64,000 bases of DNA. Source: Holophagales bacterium. Its GTDB lineage: Bacteria > Acidobacteriota > Thermoanaerobaculia > Multivoradales > JAGPDF01. The notes under the pieces are model-generated. The model did no database searches and was not told the DNA's origin. It saw only the letters and a list, made by a program, of their open reading frames with translations. The stretch is taken from positions 248,001 to 312,000 of the forward strand of contig CP064972.1 of NCBI GenBank assembly GCA_016699405.1, given 5' to 3'. Positions 49,058-59,015 of the stretch are shown here, piece by piece (position 1 is the first letter of the stretch; each line of letters begins with the position of its first letter). A program made the translations under genes and the position numbers.

Positions 49058-49729
49058 ATGACGAAGAATGGGCGACGCGCCCGCAGCGCGGGCTTCTCTC
49101 TGATCGAGGCCATGGTCGTCATCGCCTTGATCGGCATCCTGGCGACGCTCGGCCTGCCGGCATTCCTCGGGATGATCAACCGCAGCCAGCTTCTCGGCAC
49201 GACCCGCGAGCTCGCCGCCCTGATGCGCTCCGCCAGGATCGAGGCGGTCCGTCGCGGCGTACCGACCGTGGTGATCCGGACCGCCGACGGCTTCACCGCC
49301 TTCGTGAACGACGCCCGCGACGGCCAGGGGCGGTTCAGCAACCTGACATTCGACCCCCCCACGGAACGGGAGATCGGCCGCCTGAGCCTGCCGCGTCGCG
49401 TCCACGTGGCCGCCCCAGCCCTCGACAGCACGGTGAACACCTTCAGCGGAACCGCGCCGACGCCGCCGTTCGCGCCGAACCTGCCGATCGTCGGAGCCGT
49501 CTTCATGCCGGACGGCTCGGCGCTCGCCGAAGGCGCATTCCGGGTCGCCGACGGCACGGAGAGGAACTTCTTCGAGATCCGTCTGGCCCCGCGGTTCACC
49601 GGCCACGTCGTCGTCCGCAAGTTCGACTCGACGCCCCCATCCGCCACAGCCACAATCTACTGGTACGAAGCCGGATTCTCGTCCGGGGCCGCCACGGGCT
49701 CGGGACCCAACACCTGGGAGTGGGACTGA
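49058..49729 (+). CDS. Minor pilin, GspH/FimT type
   Basis: A 223-residue prepilin. Leader MTKNGRRARSAG ends in Gly, followed by FSLIEAMVVIALIGILATLGLPAF, so Glu5 is present. The middle part (LLGTTRELAALMRSARIEAVRRG) is the amphipathic start of a GspH/FimT domain. The ATG at 49058 with AAGAGGA upstream is preferred over an in-frame ATG at 48944, which would put 38 unlikely residues before the leader. It is the first of four pilin-like genes and would belong to the priming complex at the pilus tip. Confidence 0.86.
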   Translation: MTKNGRRARSAGFSLIEAMVVIALIGILATLGLPAFLGMINRSQLLGTTRELAALMRSARIEAVRRGVPTVVIRTADGFTAFVNDARDGQGRFSNLTFDPPTEREIGRLSLPRRVHVAAPALDSTVNTFSGTAPTPPFAPNLPIVGAVFMPDGSALAEGAFRVADGTERNFFEIRLAPRFTGHVVVRKFDSTPPSATATIYWYEAGFSSGAATGSGPNTWEWD

Positions 49730-50235
49730 TGCGTACCCGCCGCAAGCACCGTCGATCGTCCGGATTCTCGCTCCTCGAGGTCCTCATCGCCGCGGCGCTC
49801 CTTCTGCTGATCGCCGTCGGCGTCCTGCCGCTGTTCACCCGCTCGATCGAGAACAACCTCCTGGGCAATGACGCACTCCGCGAGTCGAACGCCGCGACGG
49901 ACGGCGCCGAGGACCTGAGCGCGAGTCGCTTCAATGCGGAGCCGGTCACGTTCGCCACCGCGGCGACCTCCGACACCGGAGCCTGGACGTACCAGCTCCT
50001 CGAGGGAAGCGACTGGGTCGACACCATTCCCGCCGGCGAGACGGCACAGATCAGCCGCCGCACCGTCCTGCGCCAGTACCAGATCCAGATCGACGGCGCG
50101 GTGAACCTGGTGCCCGGCAACGCCGATCCGGGGCGGATCCACATCAAGGAGATCGAGATGCAAGTCGGCAATGCCCGGCGCGGGCGTCCGATCGACCGGG
50201 TCGCCTACACACTCAACCTGCGCAAGGCGTTCTGA
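49729..50235 (+). CDS. Minor pilin, PilV type
   Basis: A 168-residue prepilin with leader ending RRSSG and then FSLLEVLIAAALLLLIAVGVLPLF, the PilV-type opening with Glu5. The globular domain is short, with no cysteines. The ATG overlaps the stop of the FimT-like gene (TGATG), so translation is coupled. It likely assembles with the FimT-, PilW- and PilX-like products into the tip complex carrying PilY1. Confidence 0.82.
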   Translation: MRTRRKHRRSSGFSLLEVLIAAALLLLIAVGVLPLFTRSIENNLLGNDALRESNAATDGAEDLSASRFNAEPVTFATAATSDTGAWTYQLLEGSDWVDTIPAGETAQISRRTVLRQYQIQIDGAVNLVPGNADPGRIHIKEIEMQVGNARRGRPIDRVAYTLNLRKAF

Positions 50236-50242
50236 GGCCGAC

Positions 50243-51634
50243 ATGTCCCTTCGATCCACTTTCGCGCGCCGCCGGACGCGAGCCCGGGGATTCAGCCTGA
50301 TCGAGCTGCTGGTCGTCATGGTCATCCTCGGCGAGATCTTCCTCGCCGTGGGCATCCTGCTCGACGTCAACGAGCGGACGACCCGCATCCAGACCCAGGT
50401 CGCCGACCTGCAGCAGGCCCTCCGGGTCGGCCAGGGCGACATCGAGCGCTTCGTCCGCATTGCCGGCCGGGGCGGCCTGCCGCACGGCATCGACCTCAAT
50501 CCGCCGCTCGGGTCGCTCGAGCTGAACGCCTTCGCGGTGCATGTCCGGGACAATGTCGGGGTCGGCGCCGCGCCCGCGTCGCGCGACGCGGCGATCGGCT
50601 TCGCCGGGACGCCCCTCGCCGCGACCGGCACGGACATCCTCACCGTGCGCGGCTGCTTCGAGAGCCCGCTCTTCCAGATTCGCGCCGGGGACTTCACACC
50701 CGATCTCAACGGTGACGGCAACCGCTCCGACGGTCGCGTCTTCGTCCGCAATCCCGGTCCTTCGGATCTCTGCCAGGACCTGACGATGCTCACCCAGGCG
50801 GTGGGACGAGCCCTGCTCGTCGTCAGCCCGCTCTACGAGCCGATCGTCGACCGGACCGCACCGGCGGACCGCAGCTTCGCGGTCGCGCGGATTACCGCGG
50901 TCAATCCGGCGACCGGATTCACCAACGCCTGCGCCACGGCGACTCCGGAGCAGATCACCGTGAGCCTCGACTTCAACCCGCTGACCGACCCCTATCTCCG
51001 GCCGTTCAACGCCAACGTCTATCCGACGCGACTGACCAACGCCGCCTGGGTGTGCCTGCTCGAGGAGAACCGCTACTACGTCCGCGAGGAGTACGCGATC
51101 CCGGGCGTCGCCACCTCGGAGCTCCGTCCGCGGCTCACCCGCGCCGCGCTCGACCCGGGTCGCGAGCGCCCTCTCGGTGCCAACGCCGCCGAGCAGGCCG
51201 CCAACCTTCGCCTGGACGTGGCCGACGACATCGTCAATCTGCAAGTTGCGCTCGCCTTCGACTCCGACAACCAGGGCGCCTTCGAGGACGACATCAATTT
51301 CAGCGGCAACGACGACCAGATCGTCGAGGGCACCGACACGGCGAGCCGCAACACCGACGACTGGCTGTTCAACTCCACCGGCGACGTCGTCACCTCGAAC
51401 GCCTGGCGCTTCCACACCGGACCGCCGGTGCGAACCCCCGTCCGCCTGGAGTACGTCCGCGTCTCGCTGCTCGGCCGCGCCGCGCGGCCCGACCCCAAGT
51501 TCCGCGCCCGCAATCTGGTGCGCATCGAGGACGCCGACTTCACCTCGGCTCCGCTCAACGCCGCGAATTCCGAAAACGCCCGGATGTTCCGCCGGCGCTT
51601 GCTGCAGACCGTGATCGACCCGAGGAACCTCTGA
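50243..51634 (+). CDS. Minor pilin, PilW type, large
   Basis: A 463-residue prepilin, longer than the usual ~270-350 for PilW. Leader ends RARG, then FSLIELLVVMVILGEIFLAVGILL. An unusual second glutamate (GEIF) sits inside the hydrophobic helix. The large C-terminal part contains two Ca-loop-like Asp-rich segments, DLNGDGNRSDG near residue 155 and DSDNQGAFEDD near 345. GAGG lies 5 nt before ATG 50243. Its stop overlaps the next ATG (TGATG). Confidence 0.82.
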   Translation: MSLRSTFARRRTRARGFSLIELLVVMVILGEIFLAVGILLDVNERTTRIQTQVADLQQALRVGQGDIERFVRIAGRGGLPHGIDLNPPLGSLELNAFAVHVRDNVGVGAAPASRDAAIGFAGTPLAATGTDILTVRGCFESPLFQIRAGDFTPDLNGDGNRSDGRVFVRNPGPSDLCQDLTMLTQAVGRALLVVSPLYEPIVDRTAPADRSFAVARITAVNPATGFTNACATATPEQITVSLDFNPLTDPYLRPFNANVYPTRLTNAAWVCLLEENRYYVREEYAIPGVATSELRPRLTRAALDPGRERPLGANAAEQAANLRLDVADDIVNLQVALAFDSDNQGAFEDDINFSGNDDQIVEGTDTASRNTDDWLFNSTGDVVTSNAWRFHTGPPVRTPVRLEYVRVSLLGRAARPDPKFRARNLVRIEDADFTSAPLNAANSENARMFRRRLLQTVIDPRNL

Positions 51635-52221
51635 TGACCCGAGCCAGCAATCCGCAGCCTCGCCTCCCACGGCCGCTCGCCCGGCGCGCTCAACGCGGCA
51701 GCGCCTACCTGATCGTGCTCTTTCTTCTCGTCCTGATCACGGTCTTCGGCCTCTCGCTCTCCGTCATCACCCAGACCGAGTCGCAGATCGGCGCTTCCGA
51801 GCGCATCGCCGACCGGAATTTCTTCACCGCCGACTCCGGCATCGCCTACTCGGTGGCCCGCAAGCAGGTGACGAATCTCGAGATCAGTCGTGTCTTCGAC
51901 AACGTCGACACCCATTCGTCGGCCTCGGGCGTCAACGTCGCCGACCGGATCTCGATCTCGCCGCTCGCCACGCTCTCCGAGGCGCCGTGCAATCTCTGCT
52001 CGATCAACGACCGCCAGGGTGACGAGTTCAAGCAGATCGAGTACGTGCTCAACGCCACCGCTGAGCGCCGGGGGCGCCAGGGCACGGACGCCTCGACGGA
52101 CACCACACTCGCCCTCAAGCAGATCAGCGTGATCGTCGCCCGCCAGCCGGCGACCTCGTCGATCGGCGCGCTGATGGAGATCAGCAGCAGCGACACGATC
52201 CGCAAGGGCATCCGGTATTGA
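51634..52221 (+). CDS. PilX-like pilus assembly protein
   Basis: A 195-residue protein. It begins with a basic leader RRAQRG and then SAYLIVLFLLVLITVFGLSL, followed by TQTESQIGASERIADRNFF. This is the PilX N-terminal pattern (Gly then a small residue instead of Phe, no Glu5), which is still a PilD substrate type in other bacteria. The segment RNFFTADSGIAYS is characteristic. Two cysteines (CNLC) form a short pair near residue 115. It is coupled to the PilW-like gene and followed by PilY1 after 22 nt. Confidence 0.78.
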   Translation: MTRASNPQPRLPRPLARRAQRGSAYLIVLFLLVLITVFGLSLSVITQTESQIGASERIADRNFFTADSGIAYSVARKQVTNLEISRVFDNVDTHSSASGVNVADRISISPLATLSEAPCNLCSINDRQGDEFKQIEYVLNATAERRGRQGTDASTDTTLALKQISVIVARQPATSSIGALMEISSSDTIRKGIRY

Positions 52222-52243
52222 TGGCCCGCGACAAGGAGAACCC

Positions 52244-55200
52244 ATGAACCCGCGCCGCCCCACCGCGACCTCGACCTCCCTGCTCCGCGCGGCCCTGCTC
52301 CTGGCCTTGGCCTCTGCCAGCGCCGGCCGCGCCGACGACCGCGGCCTGATCTCGGCCTCGACCATCAAGCCGTACGTCTTCGTCCTCCTCGACACCTCGG
52401 GTTCGATGAACTGGACGCCGTCCTGCACCCAGGCCGAGTACGACACGATCAATCCCGAAACCGGCCTGCGTACCTGCGACTACGTCTGCCCGGCCGGCGA
52501 CTGCGCCCCGCCGCGTTACGCCGACGATCCCGCGTCGAAATTCCGCCAGGCCAAGGAGTCGCTCTACGAAGTGATGCAGTCGATCGACGACGAGAAGGCC
52601 GATTTCGGCTTCGGCTCGTTCGACCAGGACAACCTCGACATCCGATGGAAGCACTGGCTCTACAAGGTGCAGAATCCCGACCCGACCTCCGCGCGAGGCC
52701 CGATCGCCGTCGGCTCGGGTGCCGCAGCATTTGTCTGGCCGCCGCCTGCCGACCCGTCGAAGCGCCTCTTCGGCGACACCTTCGGACGAACCTTCTTTGA
52801 GGGGGGGCTGAACCCTACGAGCAGCTTCGGCGGCACGAAGAACTCGAACTGCGACACCGGGAACGCCGGCGACAATGAGGTGGGCTGTTACGCCCGCAAC
52901 CCCGCCGACATCCTCATCACCAGCCCGACCGCCGCAGTCGCGGACCCCTACTGGGAGCTCCAGCGCGTGCTGCGCTTCCCGAAGCTGGGCGCAACCAACA
53001 CCCAGACGGTGTTCTTCTACGTTCGCGCCAACAAGAGCGACAGCGACGTCTACTGGATTCAGTACGCTCCCGCTGCCAGCCAGACGATCGGCAACCCGAC
53101 GGTCGACGTCGTGGTGAGCATCGCGAAGTGCACCAACATCTCCAACAATTGCGACGACGCCCTTGAACGTGGCGAAGTGACGACCAAGACGGTTCGCTTC
53201 GAACGGGTTGGCGACTTCATCATGTGGACGTACGGTCTCTACCGGAACTGGAACGACGTCAACAGCACCTCCTCCGACTACTTCCCGGCCAGCACGAACT
53301 ACAACCAGTCGAGCTCGGCCGACAACACTTGCGACGGGCTCGAGCTGAACACCGATCGGGACTCCGATCGCGACACCAATTGCAGCCTGACGACTCCGGC
53401 GACCGGATCCCAGTACTACCCTTGCAACATCAAGCACCCGACGATCCAGGACCCGGCCGGGCGCGACACGACGACGACGAAGTACTTCGACATCGGCGAC
53501 CGGATCCCGGCCGACTGGGACGAGACCCGTAGCCTCACGCTCAAGCAGGAGATCCTGCGACGCCTGGCGCCGAGCCTTTCGCTCGGCGAGGCCGATCCGA
53601 CGCTCAACAACGGCTTCGGCCAGGCCCGCTACCTCACCGACCTGCCGGTTTCGCCCGAGAACCTCTTGCGGGTGAAGAACCCGAACATCGCCGGCCGCCC
53701 GCTCGATGCCTCCTTCGGTGCGCGCCCGTTGATCGCCAACGGCTCGACGCCCCTGGGCGGAATCCTCCGCGGCTTCAGCCAGTGGTACTGCGGCGCCGAC
53801 CTGCAGAGCGCCAACTGCTCGACCACCGAGGGGTGGTCGATCAAGGCCTCCCAGGGCGACGACTTCTGGGGCTGCCGCTCGAAGTTCATCATCATGCTGA
53901 CCGACGGCGACGACACCTGTTCGGGCTCCGGCAACCCTTGCACGATGGCGGCGAGACTCCAGTCGATCGCCGGCATCCGCACCTACGTCATCGGCTTCGG
54001 CGTCCCTTCGGCCACCGGCAACTCGCTGAGCTGCATCGCGCGGAACGGCGGCACCACCGACCCCTACAACCCACGCAACAAGCAGGAGCTGATCCGCGCG
54101 CTGCAGGACATCTTCAACGAGATCCTCGAGCGCACGTCGACTTTCGCCTCGGCCGCGGTGCCGACGGTGCAGGCGACCGTCGCCGACAAGGTCTTCGTCT
54201 CGAACTTCACGCCGGTCAAGGAGGCGCCGATCTGGGCCGGCAGCCTCTACGCCTTCCTCAAGCCGCTCCCGCTCGGCCCGACGGGCTCGCCGGAGATCAC
54301 CGTGCACTGCTCGGCGTCGATCCGCAGCAAGTGCTTCCTGTTCGACGCCGGCGACGTCCAGGTCGCCCCGACCTACTCCCCGGCCGGGCTACTCCTGCAG
54401 ACTCCGGACGCCACCGAGGTCGCGGGGGGGAACCTCCGCATCGGCAGTGCCGCCGACCAGCGACGGGTCTTCTACCGCTACGGACCGGTCAACACCTTCA
54501 CCCTCGATGCGTCGGCGAGCCGCCGCTGGTTCCGTTATCCCGACGCCGCCGACGAGCTCGACTTCTGGACCGGAATGGGGATCGACCCGGTCAAGTTCCC
54601 GACCGCGGTCGCCAAGCGCGCCGAGGCCAACACCGCGGTGCGCTACGCACTGGTGGAGAAGACCGGCGACGTGACCGATCCGTCGACGCACGTGACGCAC
54701 ACGCTGACCTATGTCCTCGGCGACATCTTCCACTCCGACCCGGTGGTCGTCGACAGCCCGCGCGACAGCCGCCTCTATCGCGAGGACCCCTACTCGACGA
54801 CCAACGCCCCGAGCCTCTGCTCCGTGGCGCCGGCGGTCGACCCCGCCCGCACGGTTTCGCCGAGCTATCGCTCCTTCGTGACCCGGCACGCCTGCCGCCG
54901 GAAGATGCTGCTCGTCGGCGCCAACGACGGCGAGTTCCACGCCTTCGACGTCGGCACCTGGCAGCCGACCCTCTGCGACTTCAACAGCGAATCGGTGGGG
55001 TTCAGCGACGGCACCGGGCGCGAGATCTTCGCTTTCATCCCGCGCGCCGCCCTCCCCGATGTCTACGACTTCAAGCCCGATACCTCGGTCACCCCCGCGG
55101 TGAACAAGGAACAACGCTGGACAGTCGACGGGCGCACGCGCGTCGCCGACGTCTTCATCGACCCGCGCCATACCGGGACGCCGACCTGCCTCGAGCGGGA

Positions 55201-56728
55201 GTGGCGCACCGTCGCCGTCGGTTCGATGCGCGAGGGCGGCCGCTCGTACTTCGCCCTGGACCTGACGCAACCCGACACCTACACGGTGAACGGCAGCTCC
55301 TACAAGCCGGACAACGGGGTCGACAACTACGTCCCGACCTGCCTCGACGGTGGGGCAGCCTGCGGGAACATGCCGTTCCCCGCGGTGCTCTGGGAGTTTG
55401 CCGACACCTGGAACGAGGACAATGCCGGACCCGCCACGACCCACGGCGCCGACCTCGGCAACACCTGGTCGCCGGCGACGATCGGACGAATTCGCGTCTG
55501 CACCAGCGGTTGCGGCACGGCCGCGGCGCGCTCGGAGGATCGCTGGGTGATGGTCGTCGGCGGCGGGCTCGGAGAGGACCCGACCGAGGTGGCCGGGAAC
55601 TGGATCTACATGATCGACATCGAGACCGGCGTCACGCTCTACAAGCGGCAGTTGCAGGGCGCTGCGCCGGCTCCCGCCGCTGCCGTCGACACGAACCAGG
55701 ACGGCTACCTCGACACGGTCTATCTCGGCACCACCGCCGGTCTGCTCTACAAGGTCGACCTCGGTCTGCCGTCGAACCCCCTCCCGCTCACCAGCCAGAC
55801 CGTGCGGGACTACTCGACCCCGAATGCCGCGGCCGGGACGGCCTACACCGACCGAACCGTCACGCGGATCGCCACGACGAGGGCCAAGCCCTTCGTCATC
55901 TTCTCGACCGGCGGCCGGCCCATCTACATGGAAACCACCGTCATCTACGTGGCGAAGCTCGGCCAGTACGCCCTGGCGTTCGGCACCGGCAATCGCTGGG
56001 ACCTGTGGGACGACTCCGGCCAGGTGGCCCAGTTCTTCACCATCCTCGACACCGGATTCGTCGACATCGCCGAAAGCTCCGGAGCCGGCAACGGCGTGGC
56101 CGATCCCTGCGCTTCCGGGTCCTGCGCGACGACGGGCTATCGAACCGCGGCCGACTACCTGGCGATCGACCCGGACGCCGCCTACGCCGCAAATACGCCG
56201 GAGTACCTGCTGCAAGCGCCCTCCGGCTACCAGGCCGGCTGGTACCTCACGCTGCGCGCCAACGAGAAGGTGATCACCGATCCGTTCGCCTTCGCCGGCG
56301 TGCTCTCGTTCACCTCCTACGACCCGGAGACGCAACCGACGGACACCGGGACCTGCATCCGGACCGGGACGAGCCGCGTCTTCGTCGTCAAAACCACCAA
56401 CGCCGATCCCTACGTCTTCCCGAATCCGGCCAACGCCAGCGTGCGGCGCCGGTACTGGGAGATCGGCGACTTCACCACCCAGCCCTTCGTCGAACAGAGC
56501 GCCACGAAGAACCCGGCCACCGGCAGCGACTTCCGGCAGACCTCCGACCAGCTCTGCACGGCGGCGGCGATGGTGACGATGCGCGAGGAGCTCAAGAAGC
56601 TCTATCCGGGAGACTGCAAGTTCAATAACATGACACTCGACGTCAAGACCATTCGTTCGGACACCGGAATGGCCTGCATCGCACCGGTGCCGGAGTGCGT
56701 CGCGGAACGCCACTGGAAGGAGTACTGA
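52244..56728 (+). CDS. pilY1: PilY1-like type IV pilus tip adhesin / assembly factor
   Basis: A 1494-residue exported protein (signal peptide cleaving near ASAGRADD). The N-terminal half is a von Willebrand A-like domain: the MIDAS opening DTSGSM starts at residue 50, while the downstream metal-binding MLTDGDD is near residue 553, so about 400 residues of Cys-rich inserted sequence lie within it. The C-terminal half is a PilC-type beta-propeller (MLLVGANDGEFHAFD, FAFIPRAALPDVYDF, WVMVVGGGLGEDP) and holds a calcium loop DTNQDGYLD at residues 1149-1157, the kind that controls pilus extension and retraction in other bacteria. GGAG precedes the ATG. It lies at the end of the minor pilin operon, where PilY1 is usually found. 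Confidence 0.88.
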   Translation: MNPRRPTATSTSLLRAALLLALASASAGRADDRGLISASTIKPYVFVLLDTSGSMNWTPSCTQAEYDTINPETGLRTCDYVCPAGDCAPPRYADDPASKFRQAKESLYEVMQSIDDEKADFGFGSFDQDNLDIRWKHWLYKVQNPDPTSARGPIAVGSGAAAFVWPPPADPSKRLFGDTFGRTFFEGGLNPTSSFGGTKNSNCDTGNAGDNEVGCYARNPADILITSPTAAVADPYWELQRVLRFPKLGATNTQTVFFYVRANKSDSDVYWIQYAPAASQTIGNPTVDVVVSIAKCTNISNNCDDALERGEVTTKTVRFERVGDFIMWTYGLYRNWNDVNSTSSDYFPASTNYNQSSSADNTCDGLELNTDRDSDRDTNCSLTTPATGSQYYPCNIKHPTIQDPAGRDTTTTKYFDIGDRIPADWDETRSLTLKQEILRRLAPSLSLGEADPTLNNGFGQARYLTDLPVSPENLLRVKNPNIAGRPLDASFGARPLIANGSTPLGGILRGFSQWYCGADLQSANCSTTEGWSIKASQGDDFWGCRSKFIIMLTDGDDTCSGSGNPCTMAARLQSIAGIRTYVIGFGVPSATGNSLSCIARNGGTTDPYNPRNKQELIRALQDIFNEILERTSTFASAAVPTVQATVADKVFVSNFTPVKEAPIWAGSLYAFLKPLPLGPTGSPEITVHCSASIRSKCFLFDAGDVQVAPTYSPAGLLLQTPDATEVAGGNLRIGSAADQRRVFYRYGPVNTFTLDASASRRWFRYPDAADELDFWTGMGIDPVKFPTAVAKRAEANTAVRYALVEKTGDVTDPSTHVTHTLTYVLGDIFHSDPVVVDSPRDSRLYREDPYSTTNAPSLCSVAPAVDPARTVSPSYRSFVTRHACRRKMLLVGANDGEFHAFDVGTWQPTLCDFNSESVGFSDGTGREIFAFIPRAALPDVYDFKPDTSVTPAVNKEQRWTVDGRTRVADVFIDPRHTGTPTCLEREWRTVAVGSMREGGRSYFALDLTQPDTYTVNGSSYKPDNGVDNYVPTCLDGGAACGNMPFPAVLWEFADTWNEDNAGPATTHGADLGNTWSPATIGRIRVCTSGCGTAAARSEDRWVMVVGGGLGEDPTEVAGNWIYMIDIETGVTLYKRQLQGAAPAPAAAVDTNQDGYLDTVYLGTTAGLLYKVDLGLPSNPLPLTSQTVRDYSTPNAAAGTAYTDRTVTRIATTRAKPFVIFSTGGRPIYMETTVIYVAKLGQYALAFGTGNRWDLWDDSGQVAQFFTILDTGFVDIAESSGAGNGVADPCASGSCATTGYRTAADYLAIDPDAAYAANTPEYLLQAPSGYQAGWYLTLRANEKVITDPFAFAGVLSFTSYDPETQPTDTGTCIRTGTSRVFVVKTTNADPYVFPNPANASVRRRYWEIGDFTTQPFVEQSATKNPATGSDFRQTSDQLCTAAAMVTMREELKKLYPGDCKFNNMTLDVKTIRSDTGMACIAPVPECVAERHWKEY

Positions 56729-56729
56729 C

Positions 56730-57467
56730 ATGGCGAAGTCAAGGACGGGCCTCATCCTCGCGCTTGCCGCCGTACTCGGCTCCCCGGCGGGGGCCGACTG
56801 GCTGGTGACCCGCGACGGATCGCGCGTCGAGACGAAGGGGTCGTGGACGGTCAAGGGAGCTCAGGTCCTCTTCCGGCAGACGAACGGCACCCTGTCGGCG
56901 CTCAAGCTCGCCGACGTTGACCTCGATGCCTCGGCCGTGGCGACCGCCAAGGCCAAGGAGGCGGCCGCGAAGCCCAACCCGACGCCGACGCCCCCTCGCG
57001 AGCCGGTCCTCCGACTGACCGAAAAGGACTTCCCTTCGGTCGAGCCGCAGGAGGAAAAGGCGGAGAAGGAGAGCCCCGCCGGGGATGCCAAACCGAACGA
57101 GGAGCCCCTGGCCGTGACGACCTGGGACAGCGTCACCTTGCCCCAGGGAGCCGGCGTCGAGATCTTCGGCACCGTCACCAACCGCGGAAAGGCTCTGGTC
57201 ACGGCAGGGACCGTCGCCGTGTCGCTCTACGACGCCGACGGCGGCATCCTGGTCACCGAGTCGGCTCAGCTCAGCACGCCGGCGCTTCCCCCGGGAGGCG
57301 CCGCCACCTTCCGGGTCCAGTTCCCCGGGTTGCTCTCGTTCGCCGAAGCGAAGTTCGCGGTGGCTTCCCAAGGCTACCGGACGATGACGACCGCGCCACG
57401 CGAGGGTCAGACCCAGCCGCCGGCGAGCGACGGGAGCGCGCCGCCGCCGGGCGACAGCCGTCAGTAG
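56730..57467 (+). CDS. Exported protein with FxLYD-like domain, pilus-operon accessory
   Basis: A 245-residue protein starting one base after the PilY1 stop. A signal peptide ends near SPAGA. Residues 22-60 form a small domain like those reading out promoter-proximal SH3-like folds (WLVTRDGSRVETKGSW). A Pro/Lys/Glu-rich linker follows (about 75-125). Residues 130-215 resemble the FxLYD Ig-like fold (GVEIFGTVTNRGKALVTAGTVAVSLYDADG, shown here in part only as key residues G, N, G, LYD). The C-terminal 30 residues are disordered. No enzyme motif is visible. A periplasmic scaffold for the pilus is an inference from position only. Confidence 0.65.
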   Translation: MAKSRTGLILALAAVLGSPAGADWLVTRDGSRVETKGSWTVKGAQVLFRQTNGTLSALKLADVDLDASAVATAKAKEAAAKPNPTPTPPREPVLRLTEKDFPSVEPQEEKAEKESPAGDAKPNEEPLAVTTWDSVTLPQGAGVEIFGTVTNRGKALVTAGTVAVSLYDADGGILVTESAQLSTPALPPGGAATFRVQFPGLLSFAEAKFAVASQGYRTMTTAPREGQTQPPASDGSAPPPGDSRQ

Positions 57468-57492
57468 CGCGCTCCCTGCATTCTCGTGTCGA

Positions 57493-57515
57493 GAGCCGGG
57501 CTCACCCCCCGGCTC
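57493..57515. terminator. Possible hairpin between converging transcription units
   Basis: An 8-bp stem gagccggg/cccggctc with a 7-nt loop lies between the pilus operon and the PilR-like gene. No T-run follows on either strand, so termination activity is doubtful. Confidence 0.25.
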
Positions 57516-57696
57516 AGCCGGGGAACCTCAGCTCGCTTCTGCTGCGACGGCGCACCTGGCCGCCCCGACAGGTCTCCTCGCGGTTCGCCGGCTGCGGCGT
57601 ATCGTCCGGAGACGCCTCGCCGTCGACCCGCTGCGGGGGCCCGTCAGAACAGCCATCTGCACCGTCTCGCGACGAACCGAGCGGAGGTCTCCCGGC

Positions 57697-59010
<1,314 letters not shown>

Positions 59011-59015
59011 CGCCG

